A DNA stretch of 64,000 bases, from assembly GCA_035472475.1 (NCBI GenBank), contig DATIPA010000205.1, forward strand, positions 43,718 to 107,717. Reading direction: 5' to 3'. The notes under the pieces were generated by a model. It was not told where the DNA came from, did not search any database, and worked only from the letters and a program-made list of their open reading frames with translations. This DNA comes from JAFAXD01 sp035472475 (GTDB lineage: Bacteria > Pseudomonadota > Alphaproteobacteria > Rhizobiales > Xanthobacteraceae). A program made the translations under genes and the position numbers. Shown here piece by piece: positions 48,860 to 56,205 of this stretch. Every line of letters begins with the position of its first letter. Position 1 is the stretch's first letter.

Positions 48860-51175
48860 TTATGCGTGCAGCACCTCGGCAACCTTGCGCGCGAGCTGGT
48901 CGAGCGTGAACGGCTTGGTGATGAGGCTGACGCCGGCCTCGATGGTCCCGTTATGCACGATGGCGTCGCGGGTATAGCCGGTGGTGAACAGAACCTTCAC
49001 GTCCGGGCGGCGTTGCCGCACCTCGTCCGATAGCCGCCGGCCGTTCATTTCCGGCATGACCACGTCGGTGAACAGCAGCTCGATCTCGGGGTGCGCGTCC
49101 ACGGCCTTGAGCGCATCGGCCGCGCAGGCAGCGTCAAACACCTTGTAGCCGAGCTCGCGCAGGGCGGCGACCGCGTGAGCGCGTACAGCCTCCTCATCTT
49201 CAACCACCAGCACCGTGACGCTCCCGTCGCCGGTCGGCATCGGCGAGCTTGCGTCCTCGGCGATCTTTGGCGCCGCGTCGCCGACGTAGCGGGGAAGGTA
49301 GATCCTGACCGTCGTGCCCTTCCCAACCTCACTCTCGATCGCCACGTGCCCACCGGATTGCCGCACGAAGCCGTAGACTTGACTGAGTCCGAGCCCGGTG
49401 CCGGCACCGCTTTGCTTGGTGGTGAAGAACGGATCGAACGCCTTCTCGATCACCTCCGGGAGCATGCCGCTGCCCGTGTCACCGATGGCGATGACAACAT
49501 AGTCGCCGGGCTTCAACCCGGCCCGACTAGCCTGCGGCTCGTCCAGCACGACATTGGCGGTCTCGACGGTGAGCCGGCCGCCGTCCGACATAGCGTCGCG
49601 GGCGTTGACCGCGAGGTTGAGCACCGCGTTCTCGAGTTGGTTGCGATCGGCGTGGGCTTTCCACACGCCGTCGGCCAAAACGGTATCGAGCCGGATCGTT
49701 TCGCCGAGGCTGCGCCGTAACAGCTCCGACATGTCGGTCACCAGCTTGTTGGCGTCGAGCTCCGCGGGCGCGAGCGGTTGCTGGCGCGAGAACGCAAGCA
49801 GCTGCTGGATCAGCGCGGCGGCGCGCCGGCCCCCCTCCTGGGCGCTCGCCAGATATTTTTCGATCTTGATGTCGCCCTTGGTAAGGCGCCGCGCCGCGAG
49901 ATCGAGGCTGCCGATGATGATTGCGAGCATGTTGTTGAAGTCATGCGCGATGCCGCCCGTCAGCTGACCGATCGCCTCCATCTTGCGGGCCTGGCGCAAC
50001 GCCCCTTCAGTGTCCGACCGCCGCTTCATCTCCGCAGCGAGTTCGCGGGTGCGCTCGAACACGCGGTTCTCCAAGGTCTCCGAGAGCTCGCGCAATTCCT
50101 GTTCGGCATGATCGCGCTCGCGTTCGCGTTGGCGCAACTTCTCGGATGCGCCGACAAGGGCGTGGCCGACCTCGTTCACCTCGCGAACCGGAAGCGGGCG
50201 TGGGAGGACGGGCTGACCCTGGCCAAGCGCCGCGGCCTGCGAGGCGAGGTTCTGCACCGCGCCGGCCATCCGGTTCCCGATCGCGTAGGCGAGCAGCACT
50301 GCGAGCAGCGTCAGCAGCGACGCGACCGCGCCGAGCGTCCATAGCGCCCGATGCAGGCTCGCGCGCGAGGCGCGATCCGGCACGCTCGTGAGCACGGCCC
50401 AGCCAGACAGATTGGAACGCGCGTAGGCGACGCTGACTTCGTCCCCGGCGACATTGGTGGCGCGGAAGTTGCCCTCATTGCTGCGCATCTGGTCGAGGAA
50501 GTTGGCCGGCCCGCGCTGTCCCACAAAATCGGCGTGGCGTTCGCTGCGCGCCAGGAACATCCCGTTTTGATCGAAGATTCCGGCGATGTGTCCGGGATCG
50601 AGGCCCTGCTTGAGCAGTTCCGCCAGCCGCTCGGGCGGCATGCTGAGACTGAGGAGATGGGTGAGCTCGCCGTTCTGCACGACTGCGGCGGTGATGTTGT
50701 AGACCGGCTCGTGCGCGACGCTCCCGACAACGATCCCGCTGACCACTGGCCGTTTACGCTCGCGCACTTCGCGGTCGCCCGGCAGCTCTTCGGCTGGCAG
50801 GGCCGTCCCGAACGGAACGCGGGTGTTGACGAGGTGGCGGCCAGCCGCGTCCCGCAGCATTACGTGGGCGCCGACGTAGTCGCGAACCTGCGTGGCCTGA
50901 TGGTAGAAGGTTTCATGATCGCCGACCGAAAGGGAGCGCGACAGGGCCAGCGTCTGCAACGTTGCCTGCAGGCCGGCGAGATCCCGGTCGACCGTCAGCG
51001 CCAGCTGATGCGCGTTGTTGAGCAGGTCCTGATTGATGCGCGCCGCTTCCGAGTTGTAGTAGCGCTGGAGCAAAATTGCGGCAAACAGCGCGCCCGGGAT
51101 TGCCACCGAGAACACCAGCAACAGCAGATACCCGCGCATGGACAGGCTGCGCAGCCGTGTGCGGACCTCGACCAA
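48860..51175 (-). CDS. Membrane-bound hybrid sensor histidine kinase
   Basis: A 771-residue kinase. Transmembrane helix 1 is at about 15-35, a periplasmic dCACHE-like sensor domain at 36-275, transmembrane helix 2 at 276-300, and a HAMP/coiled-coil to 390. The HisKA domain has the phospho-acceptor His near 410 in GGIAHDFNNML. HATPase_c has NLAVNARDAM, GDTGSGM and GAGTGLGLS. A C-terminal receiver domain from about 655 has its Asp near 703 in LLFTDVVMPEMNGR and Lys in LITKPFTLDQL. A TTG at 51175 is the only start giving the full frame; an ATG at 51139 is equally possible. It is divergent from the secreted lyase operon, so it may sense a related compound. Confidence 0.88.
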   Translation of the reverse strand: MVEVRTRLRSLSMRGYLLLLVFSVAIPGALFAAILLQRYYNSEAARINQDLLNNAHQLALTVDRDLAGLQATLQTLALSRSLSVGDHETFYHQATQVRDYVGAHVMLRDAAGRHLVNTRVPFGTALPAEELPGDREVRERKRPVVSGIVVGSVAHEPVYNITAAVVQNGELTHLLSLSMPPERLAELLKQGLDPGHIAGIFDQNGMFLARSERHADFVGQRGPANFLDQMRSNEGNFRATNVAGDEVSVAYARSNLSGWAVLTSVPDRASRASLHRALWTLGAVASLLTLLAVLLAYAIGNRMAGAVQNLASQAAALGQGQPVLPRPLPVREVNEVGHALVGASEKLRQRERERDHAEQELRELSETLENRVFERTRELAAEMKRRSDTEGALRQARKMEAIGQLTGGIAHDFNNMLAIIIGSLDLAARRLTKGDIKIEKYLASAQEGGRRAAALIQQLLAFSRQQPLAPAELDANKLVTDMSELLRRSLGETIRLDTVLADGVWKAHADRNQLENAVLNLAVNARDAMSDGGRLTVETANVVLDEPQASRAGLKPGDYVVIAIGDTGSGMLPEVIEKAFDPFFTTKQSGAGTGLGLSQVYGFVRQSGGHVAIESEVGKGTTVRIYLPRYVGDAAPKIAEDASSPMPTGDGSVTVLVVEDEEAVRAHAVAALRELGYKVFDAACAADALKAVDAHPEIELLFTDVVMPEMNGRRLSDEVRQRRPDVKVLFTTGYTRDAIVHNGTIEAGVSLITKPFTLDQLARKVAEVLHA

Positions 51176-51268
51176 AAACGACCCCCGAGACCGGTTTCCC
51201 GAAAAGCCAATGAGGACAGGATATATAGTGTTGGACCCTATGAGTCATTTGCGGGGAGGAAAAGCATC

Positions 51269-52786
51269 ATGGTCGCCTTATCTCGGGCGCGCGGCCGCAT
51301 TTGGCTCGCCGGCATCGGAGTTTTGGCGATGAGCGCGCCGGCCGCTGCGCAGCAGCACGACCCGTTCTATTGGCTAGGCGAAATCAACAAGGCTTCGGCC
51401 GTCATGGTGGTGGAACGCGGGATCGTGCCGCCGGCACTGGGCGGCAAGATCGCCGATACGATCCGACGCGTGCTTGGCGAGGGCGAGCGCCCGGGCGCCG
51501 TTCGCTCGGGCAACTACCTCATCATCGAGGAAGCGTTGATCAAGATTGGCGGGCCGGACGTGTCCCGGCTCCACTCGGGCCGCAGCCGCCAGGACATCGG
51601 CGCGACCATGCAGCGTCTCGCCATGCGCGAGGACCTGCTTACCGCATTCGACAAGCTCAACGCGGCGCGGGCTGCGCTGCTTGCCATCGCGCAGAAATCG
51701 CCAAACGCAATCGTGCCGGCCTACACCTGGGGGGTCCAGGCGCAACCGATTACGCTTGGGCACTATCTCGGCGCCTACGCGTCCGCGTTCGAGCGCGACG
51801 CCGAGCGGTTGCGCCAAACCTACGGGCGACTGAACCTGTCGCCATTGGGGGCGGCCGCGCTCGGGACGTCGAGCTTTCCGGTCGATCGGCTGCGGCTCGC
51901 GGACCTGCTCGGTTTCGACGGCGTGGTCGAGAACTCGCTTGATGCCAACCAGATTTCGCCGATCGACAACGGCGCGGAGGCGGTCGGCGTCGCGAGCGCG
52001 AGCGCGCTCACCATCGGCACGTTCATCGCCGATGTGACCCAGCAATACGCGCAGACCAAACCGTGGCTGCTGCTTGCGGAAGGCGCGCTGACCGGCACCA
52101 GCAGCATCATGCCGCAGAAGCGCAACCCGTCCGGCCTGGTGTTTTTGCGCGCGCAGGCGAGCATCGTAATCGGCCACGCCCAGACCTTCCTGCTGACGGC
52201 ACACAACGTCGCCGCCGGCATGAGCGACTACAAGCCGTTCATCAATCCCAAGCAGGGCAACCAGCCGAACAACGTGATGCGCGAGCTGGCCGATCTGTTC
52301 GAGGGCTTCGCCGGCTTGCTGCAAACCCTGGTGTTCGACGAGCAGCGCGCGCTCGCCGAGGTCAATGCCGACTATTCGACGACGACTGAGCTCGCCGACA
52401 CCCTCCAGCGCGACGCCGACATCCCGTTCCGGGTCGGGCATCACTTTGCGTCCGATCTGGTGAACTTCGGTCGCGCCGGGGGATTGAAGCCGGCCGATAT
52501 TCCTTATGCGCAGGCGCAGCGCATCTACACCGAGGCAGCCGCGCATTTCGGGCTCGCCAATCCGAGATTGCCGCTGAGCGAGGCCGCATTCCGCCGCGCG
52601 CTCACGGCCGAGAACATGGTGACGGCCAGCAAGGGCCTGGGCGGTCCGCAGCCGGCCGAGGTCGCCCGCATGCTGGCCGGCCACGACGCGCGCCTGAAGG
52701 CCGATGGCGACTGGCTGGCCGCGACCCGCGGCAAGTTGCAGGGGGCATCGCGCCGGCTCGAGGCGGCGTTCGCAGCTTTGCAATGA
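51269..52786 (+). CDS. Secreted argininosuccinate lyase-like enzyme (aspartase/fumarase superfamily)
   Basis: A 505-residue lyase homologue that starts with a clean Sec signal peptide (basic RARGR, hydrophobic IWLAGIGVLAMSA, cleavage after PAAAQ), so it should act in the periplasm. Superfamily motifs are intact. HSGRSRQDIGA near residue 107 corresponds to the HTGRSRND region of ArgH. QAQPITLGHYLGAY near 158 carries the His. The catalytic Ser loop is GTSSIMPQKRNPSG near 285. A signal peptide on this cytoplasmic-enzyme fold is unusual. It probably eliminates fumarate or a similar product from a succinylated or amino-dicarboxylate compound; substrate unknown. The ATG has GGGGAGGA upstream; the long frame before it is a shadow of the kinase gene. 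Two YeeE/YedE genes follow 33 bp later. Confidence 0.85.
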   Translation: MVALSRARGRIWLAGIGVLAMSAPAAAQQHDPFYWLGEINKASAVMVVERGIVPPALGGKIADTIRRVLGEGERPGAVRSGNYLIIEEALIKIGGPDVSRLHSGRSRQDIGATMQRLAMREDLLTAFDKLNAARAALLAIAQKSPNAIVPAYTWGVQAQPITLGHYLGAYASAFERDAERLRQTYGRLNLSPLGAAALGTSSFPVDRLRLADLLGFDGVVENSLDANQISPIDNGAEAVGVASASALTIGTFIADVTQQYAQTKPWLLLAEGALTGTSSIMPQKRNPSGLVFLRAQASIVIGHAQTFLLTAHNVAAGMSDYKPFINPKQGNQPNNVMRELADLFEGFAGLLQTLVFDEQRALAEVNADYSTTTELADTLQRDADIPFRVGHHFASDLVNFGRAGGLKPADIPYAQAQRIYTEAAAHFGLANPRLPLSEAAFRRALTAENMVTASKGLGGPQPAEVARMLAGHDARLKADGDWLAATRGKLQGASRRLEAAFAALQ

Positions 52787-52819
52787 GGGAACTAGGAACT
52801 GGGATCGGAGGATAGTGTC

Positions 52820-53242
52820 ATGGCCAACTTCACGCCGGTCTCGGCTGCGATTGGCGGCGCGTTGATCGGGCTCTCGGTGGCCCTGCTGATGTTGCTCTCA
52901 GGACGCATCGCCGGGATTTCTGGGATCCTGGGCGAATCCCTGACCGGCGGTTCCGAGAAGGGCTGGCGCCTCGCGTTCCTGGCCGGGCTCATCGGCGCGC
53001 CGCTCATTGCAACCCTCGCGGGCTACGGGGTCGCTTCGCCAAAGATGCCGGCCAGCTGGGGTGTGATCATCGTGGCCGGTCTGCTGGTCGGCTTCGGCAC
53101 CCGGCTCGGGACCGGCTGCACCTCCGGTCACGGCATCTGCGGGATAGCGCGGCTCTCCCCGCGCTCACTGGCCGCGACCGCGATCTTCATGACGGCGGCG
53201 ATCGTTGTGGTCTTCATCACCCGGCATGTGCTCGGAGGATAG
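52820..53242 (+). CDS. YeeE/YedE family sulfur transport half-protein (first)
   Basis: A 140-residue membrane protein with four hydrophobic helices and the family signature GFGTRLGTGCTSGHGICGIAR near residue 90, whose cysteines are needed in YeeE-type thiosulfate uptake. It is half the size of full-length YeeE (about 350) and is the PmpA-like type that works with a second half-protein, encoded next. A strong GGAGGATA precedes the ATG. It is probably co-transcribed with the secreted lyase upstream. Confidence 0.88.
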   Translation: MANFTPVSAAIGGALIGLSVALLMLLSGRIAGISGILGESLTGGSEKGWRLAFLAGLIGAPLIATLAGYGVASPKMPASWGVIIVAGLLVGFGTRLGTGCTSGHGICGIARLSPRSLAATAIFMTAAIVVVFITRHVLGG

Positions 53243-53243
53243 C

Positions 53244-53702
53244 ATGCGTGACGCTCTGGCTGGATTGCTGTGCGGTCTCATCTTCGGCTTTGGGCTGCTG
53301 ATCTCGGGCATGATGCAGCCCACCAAGGTGCTGGGCTTTCTCGATCTTTTCGGCGGCGCCTGGGACCCGAGCCTGGCCGTGGTGATGGCGGCGGCGCTGT
53401 CCGTCGCCGCTGCAGGCTACGCGCTCGCGCGCCGGCAGGGACGGCCGCTGTTCGCGGCCCAAAACCTGTGGCCGACCGCACGCCAGGTCGACGGCCCCCT
53501 GGTCACGGGCGCAGTCCTGTTCGGGATCGGCTGGGGGCTGGTTGGCCTCTGTCCAGGACCGGCGATTGAGAACCTTGCAACCGGCTCGGCCCGCGTGCTG
53601 GCCTTCGTTGTCGCAATGGTCGCCGGCATGCTGCTGAAACGCGCGTGGCAACAGCGGATTCAGATCCAAGCATCGATGCTTGCGACCGCGCCGGACGGTT
53701 GA
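53244..53702 (+). CDS. YeeE/YedE family sulfur transport half-protein (second)
   Basis: A 152-residue membrane protein with four or five helices, complementary to the preceding one. The hallmark is GLLISGMMQPTKVLGFLDLFG near residue 18, and GWGLVGLCPGPAIENL near 105 holds the conserved Cys of the second half. The ATG sits one base after the stop of the first gene, with GGAGG inside that gene's end: translational coupling. In known PmpAB/YeeE pairs such proteins move sulfur compounds, probably thiosulfate or a persulfide donor. Confidence 0.88.
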   Translation: MRDALAGLLCGLIFGFGLLISGMMQPTKVLGFLDLFGGAWDPSLAVVMAAALSVAAAGYALARRQGRPLFAAQNLWPTARQVDGPLVTGAVLFGIGWGLVGLCPGPAIENLATGSARVLAFVVAMVAGMLLKRAWQQRIQIQASMLATAPDG

Positions 53703-53836
53703 GACGTCGTGTCCCGCGGACGCGCCGTTGCACTGCAGCGCGGTTTTTGTCTTGATTAAGACTACAAAAAGCCATACTGTGAAACGAGGTCCGCAGAGAT
53801 ATACCCCCACCCCATCTCTCTACGGGCCACCCTCAG

Positions 53837-53876
53837 CCCCGCCGCGGTCCCCCACCCGGCGGGGTTCAATTTTTTG
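53837..53876 (+). terminator. Terminator-like hairpin after the YeeE/YedE operon
   Basis: CCCCGCC and GGCGGGG pair across a 14-nt loop and are followed by TTCAATTTTTTG. It lies about 135 bp after the operon's last stop and probably ends the lyase-yeeE transcript. Confidence 0.65.
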
Positions 53877-53973
53877 TGGTTAGTTGCCCTCTAACCCCCA
53901 CCTGCAGCCGACGAAAACCCCACCTGCAGTTGGCGAACGGGCTTCAGCGAGCCGAAATGGCGCTCGCCACGCG

Positions 53974-54213
53974 TCAGTCCTCCGGCGCCAGCCAGAGTTC
54001 ACTGTCGGCCGCCGCGTGCCGCAGCTTGCGCAGTTCCTGGTATTCGGGGGAATCCCAATAGGCCCGCGCCTGCGCAAGATCCGGAAATTGAATGATGATG
54101 AGGCGCCGGCCGTCGTAGGTCCCCTCCAGCGCCTCGACCCGGTTGGTGCGCACCGGATAGGTCGCCCCGTAGGTCTTGGCGAGCGCGATCGAGCGCACCG
54201 CGTAGTCCTTCAT
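53974..54213 (-). CDS. DUF1330 family protein, 5' end apparently frameshifted
   Basis: The 79 codons from the ATG at 54213 encode the main part of a DUF1330 protein (about 95 residues, ferredoxin-like fold, function unknown): MKDYAVRSIALAKTYGA, EGTYDGRRLIIIQFPDLAQA and WDSPEYQELRKLR are typical. The conserved N-terminal strand continues upstream in the same frame (LARVDVKDPER) but has no start codon before a stop at about 54262-54264. An ATG with a good GGGAGAA sits at 54262 in a different frame. A base change in the C-run or the CG-repeat between 54236 and 54259 would restore the gene. It is either a recent pseudogene, a sequencing error, or starts internally. Confidence 0.6.
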   Translation of the reverse strand: MKDYAVRSIALAKTYGATYPVRTNRVEALEGTYDGRRLIIIQFPDLAQARAYWDSPEYQELRKLRHAAADSELWLAPED

Positions 54214-54295
54214 GCGTTCAGGATCTTTGACGTCGACGCGCGAGATGATGTAGGGGCCATCACTTCTCCCGCTTTGTCCCGGGTCGGTGCGATGA

Positions 54296-54820
54296 CTACG
54301 TCATCTTCATCGGGATCGCGCCGATGAAATCGCGCTTGCCGATGTCGACCCCGCAGTGGCGCAGGATGGCGTGCGCCGCCGTGCGATGGAAATAGAAATT
54401 CGGCAGCACGAAGTGATCGAGGTAGTCGGCGCCGGTCATGTGGCCTTTGTTGGTGGGGCCGAGCGGAAACGTGATCTCGCGATCGATCGACGCGTCGATC
54501 TTGCCCTTATCCAGCGTCTTGAGGAACGCGATCGTGTCCGCGATGCGCGTCTTGAGCTGATCGATCGTCGTCTCGTTGTCGTCGTATCGCGGGGGCTCGA
54601 CGCCGGCGAGGCGGGCGGCGCCGTTCTTGGCTTGATCGGCCGCGACCTGGACCTGGCGCACCAGCGGAAACATGTCGGGCGCGAGCCGGGTGTTCAATAA
54701 AACCGCAGGGTCGACGTTCTTGGCCGCCGCAAAGGCCTGCGCCTTGTCGAGCGCCACGGACAAGGCGGCAAGGCCAATTTCAAACGCGGGCAGGGACGCT
54801 TGCGACATCGAGAATGGCAT
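54296..54820 (-). CDS. DUF1993 family protein
   Basis: A 174-residue protein of the DUF1993 family (DinB-like four-helix fold). Conserved pieces are FEIGLAALSVALDKA near the N-terminus, LAPDMFPLVRQVQVAADQAK near 55, ITFPLGP near 120 and the metal-site-like LPNFYFHRTAAHAILRHCG with two His near 145. Function unknown. The ATG at 54820 has AGGAAG upstream; an internal ATG four codons later is possible. It is 82 bp upstream of the DUF1330 gene on the same strand. Confidence 0.85.
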   Translation of the reverse strand: MPFSMSQASLPAFEIGLAALSVALDKAQAFAAAKNVDPAVLLNTRLAPDMFPLVRQVQVAADQAKNGAARLAGVEPPRYDDNETTIDQLKTRIADTIAFLKTLDKGKIDASIDREITFPLGPTNKGHMTGADYLDHFVLPNFYFHRTAAHAILRHCGVDIGKRDFIGAIPMKMT

Positions 54821-54985
54821 GACGGGCTTCCTGAGAATGCATGGACGGCGTGGTTTGCGGGCCGCAAAATGCACCCATGTACTGTCCGGTTCAACCGTCT
54901 CCTTCTAGCAATTCAAGATTTTCGCGGCTTGCAATATCGGCGTGGCCGTGCTCGACAGCAATGAACTCTGACGGAGCTGAGAAGT

Positions 54986-55789
54986 ATGTCCGTATCGCCT
55001 TCCCTGGTCACGCCGGAGCGGGATCCGGCCGCGCGCGCACCGCGCCGCGTGCGCCACGAGCCGCGCCGCCGTACGCTCGAGGTCAAGCAGGTCGACAAGA
55101 TCGCAGCCCACATGATCCGCATCACGCTCGGTGGCGACCTCGAGGGCTTCACCAGCCTGGGCTTTGACGACCACATCAAATTGTTTTTTCCCGATCCGCC
55201 CGCGGCGCCCGGCTCCGAACCGCAGACGCTCGCGCGCGACTACACGCCGCGCCGCTACGACGCCGCCCGCAATACCCTCGAGATCGAGTTCGCCATTCAC
55301 GACGCCGGCCCGGCAACGCGCTGGGCCGAAATGGTGCGCCCCGGCGATCCTTTGACCATCGGCGGCCCGCGCGGCTCCTTCATCATCCCGACCAATTTCG
55401 ACTGGCACTTGCTTGTGGGCGATGAGACCGCGATCCCCGCGATCGGGCGCCGGCTGGCCGAGTTGCCGCCTGGCACGCGCGCGGTGGTGATTGCCGAGGT
55501 TGACGGCCCCGGCGATGAAATCAAGTTCGATACCGCGGCGGATGTTTCGGTGACTTTCGCCCATCGTGAGGGCGTGGTCGCCGGCGCGAGTGACGTGCTT
55601 GCTCGGAGGCTCAAGACCACGCGGCTACCTGCGGGCGACTACTACGCCTGGGTCGCGTGCGAATCGCTGATCGCCAAGGCGCTGCGCGTTCAGCTGCTCG
55701 CCGAGCACAGCGCCAACAAGAAATGGATGCGGGCCGCTGGTTATTGGCGGCGCGGCGCGGTCGCGGTGCACGACACCCACGACGATTAG
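54986..55789 (+). CDS. Siderophore-interacting protein (flavin-dependent ferric-chelate reductase)
   Basis: A 267-residue SIP-family protein (PF08021/PF04954) that uses FAD and NAD(P)H to reduce iron in imported ferric-siderophore. The FAD-binding motif is RDYTPRRYD near residue 82 and GGPRGSFIIP near 125. The NAD(P)H domain begins HLLVGDETAIPAIGRRLAEL near 145 and ends with AWVACESLIAKALR and ANKKWMRAAGYWRRG, as is typical. It stands alone with no siderophore receptor nearby. The start follows a weak GAGAAG. Confidence 0.9.
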   Translation: MSVSPSLVTPERDPAARAPRRVRHEPRRRTLEVKQVDKIAAHMIRITLGGDLEGFTSLGFDDHIKLFFPDPPAAPGSEPQTLARDYTPRRYDAARNTLEIEFAIHDAGPATRWAEMVRPGDPLTIGGPRGSFIIPTNFDWHLLVGDETAIPAIGRRLAELPPGTRAVVIAEVDGPGDEIKFDTAADVSVTFAHREGVVAGASDVLARRLKTTRLPAGDYYAWVACESLIAKALRVQLLAEHSANKKWMRAAGYWRRGAVAVHDTHDD

Positions 55790-55909
55790 AACGTGTCCCG
55801 CAAAAGCCGGCCCCGCACTTGATGCGGGGTGGAAACCGGTTTCGCGAAACGGACACGCTCGAACAAAGAAATACAACTGGATGATGATTCGAAGAAAAAT
55901 CATCCCGCT
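55790..55909. repeat. Extragenic palindromic element between convergent genes
   Basis: The spacer between the siderophore-interacting gene and sorB consists of nested palindromes. Outer arms are GTGTCCCGCAAAAGCCGG and CCGGTTTCGCGAAACGGACAC (imperfect). The central hairpin CCCCGCA/TGCGGGG is at 55811-55829. A second dyad GATGATT...AATCATC is at 55883-55904. Such composite palindromes are dispersed in Bradyrhizobium-like genomes. Here it may serve as a two-way transcription stop. Confidence 0.7.
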
Positions 55910-56194
55910 CTAGTTCACGCCGTAGTTCGCCTTCAGATAATCCGCGATCTTTTTGGCATCCTGGTCGGAGATCGGCGCCCCGAACAACTTGATCATCTTG
56001 CTGACCTCGGCATCCCACCCGGCGGCGTTGAGGAAGGGCGAGTTCATCTGCACGTAGTCGAGGCTATGGCAAGCCGCGCAATTGCCCTCGACCACGTCGA
56101 GGCCCGGCGCCTTCTTGAGATCAATCGGCTGCTCGTCGGCGAACGCCGGTGCACTCAGCATCGCAGCCAGCAGAGCAAAAGCTATCTTGCGCAT
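55910..56194 (-). CDS. sorB: c-type cytochrome subunit of sulfite dehydrogenase
   Basis: A 94-residue monoheme cytochrome. Signal peptide RKIAFALLAAMLSAPAFA, then the heme-binding CAACH near residue 42 and a distal Met in EVSKMIKLFG as sixth ligand. It accepts electrons from the molybdenum subunit encoded just upstream. The ATG at 56194 is used because GGAG lies seven bases before it; an ATG overlapping the sorA stop at 56206 is the alternative. Small size and pairing match SorB. Confidence 0.88.
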   Translation of the reverse strand: MRKIAFALLAAMLSAPAFADEQPIDLKKAPGLDVVEGNCAACHSLDYVQMNSPFLNAAGWDAEVSKMIKLFGAPISDQDAKKIADYLKANYGVN

Positions 56195-56205
56195 CGCGAA
56201 CTCCA

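Noticed and set aside
50351..51268. 306-codon upstream extension of the secreted lyase frame
   Set aside because: It overlaps the kinase gene on the other strand; the ATG at 51269 has a strong ribosome site and starts a signal peptide.
51374..52783. 469-codon frame antisense to the secreted lyase
   Set aside because: Shadow of the lyase; no signal, domain or ribosome site.
53740..53775. Short dyad GTCTT-GATT-AAGAC after the YeeE/YedE genes as a regulator site
   Set aside because: Five-base arms are too short to distinguish from chance, and no gene start lies close downstream.
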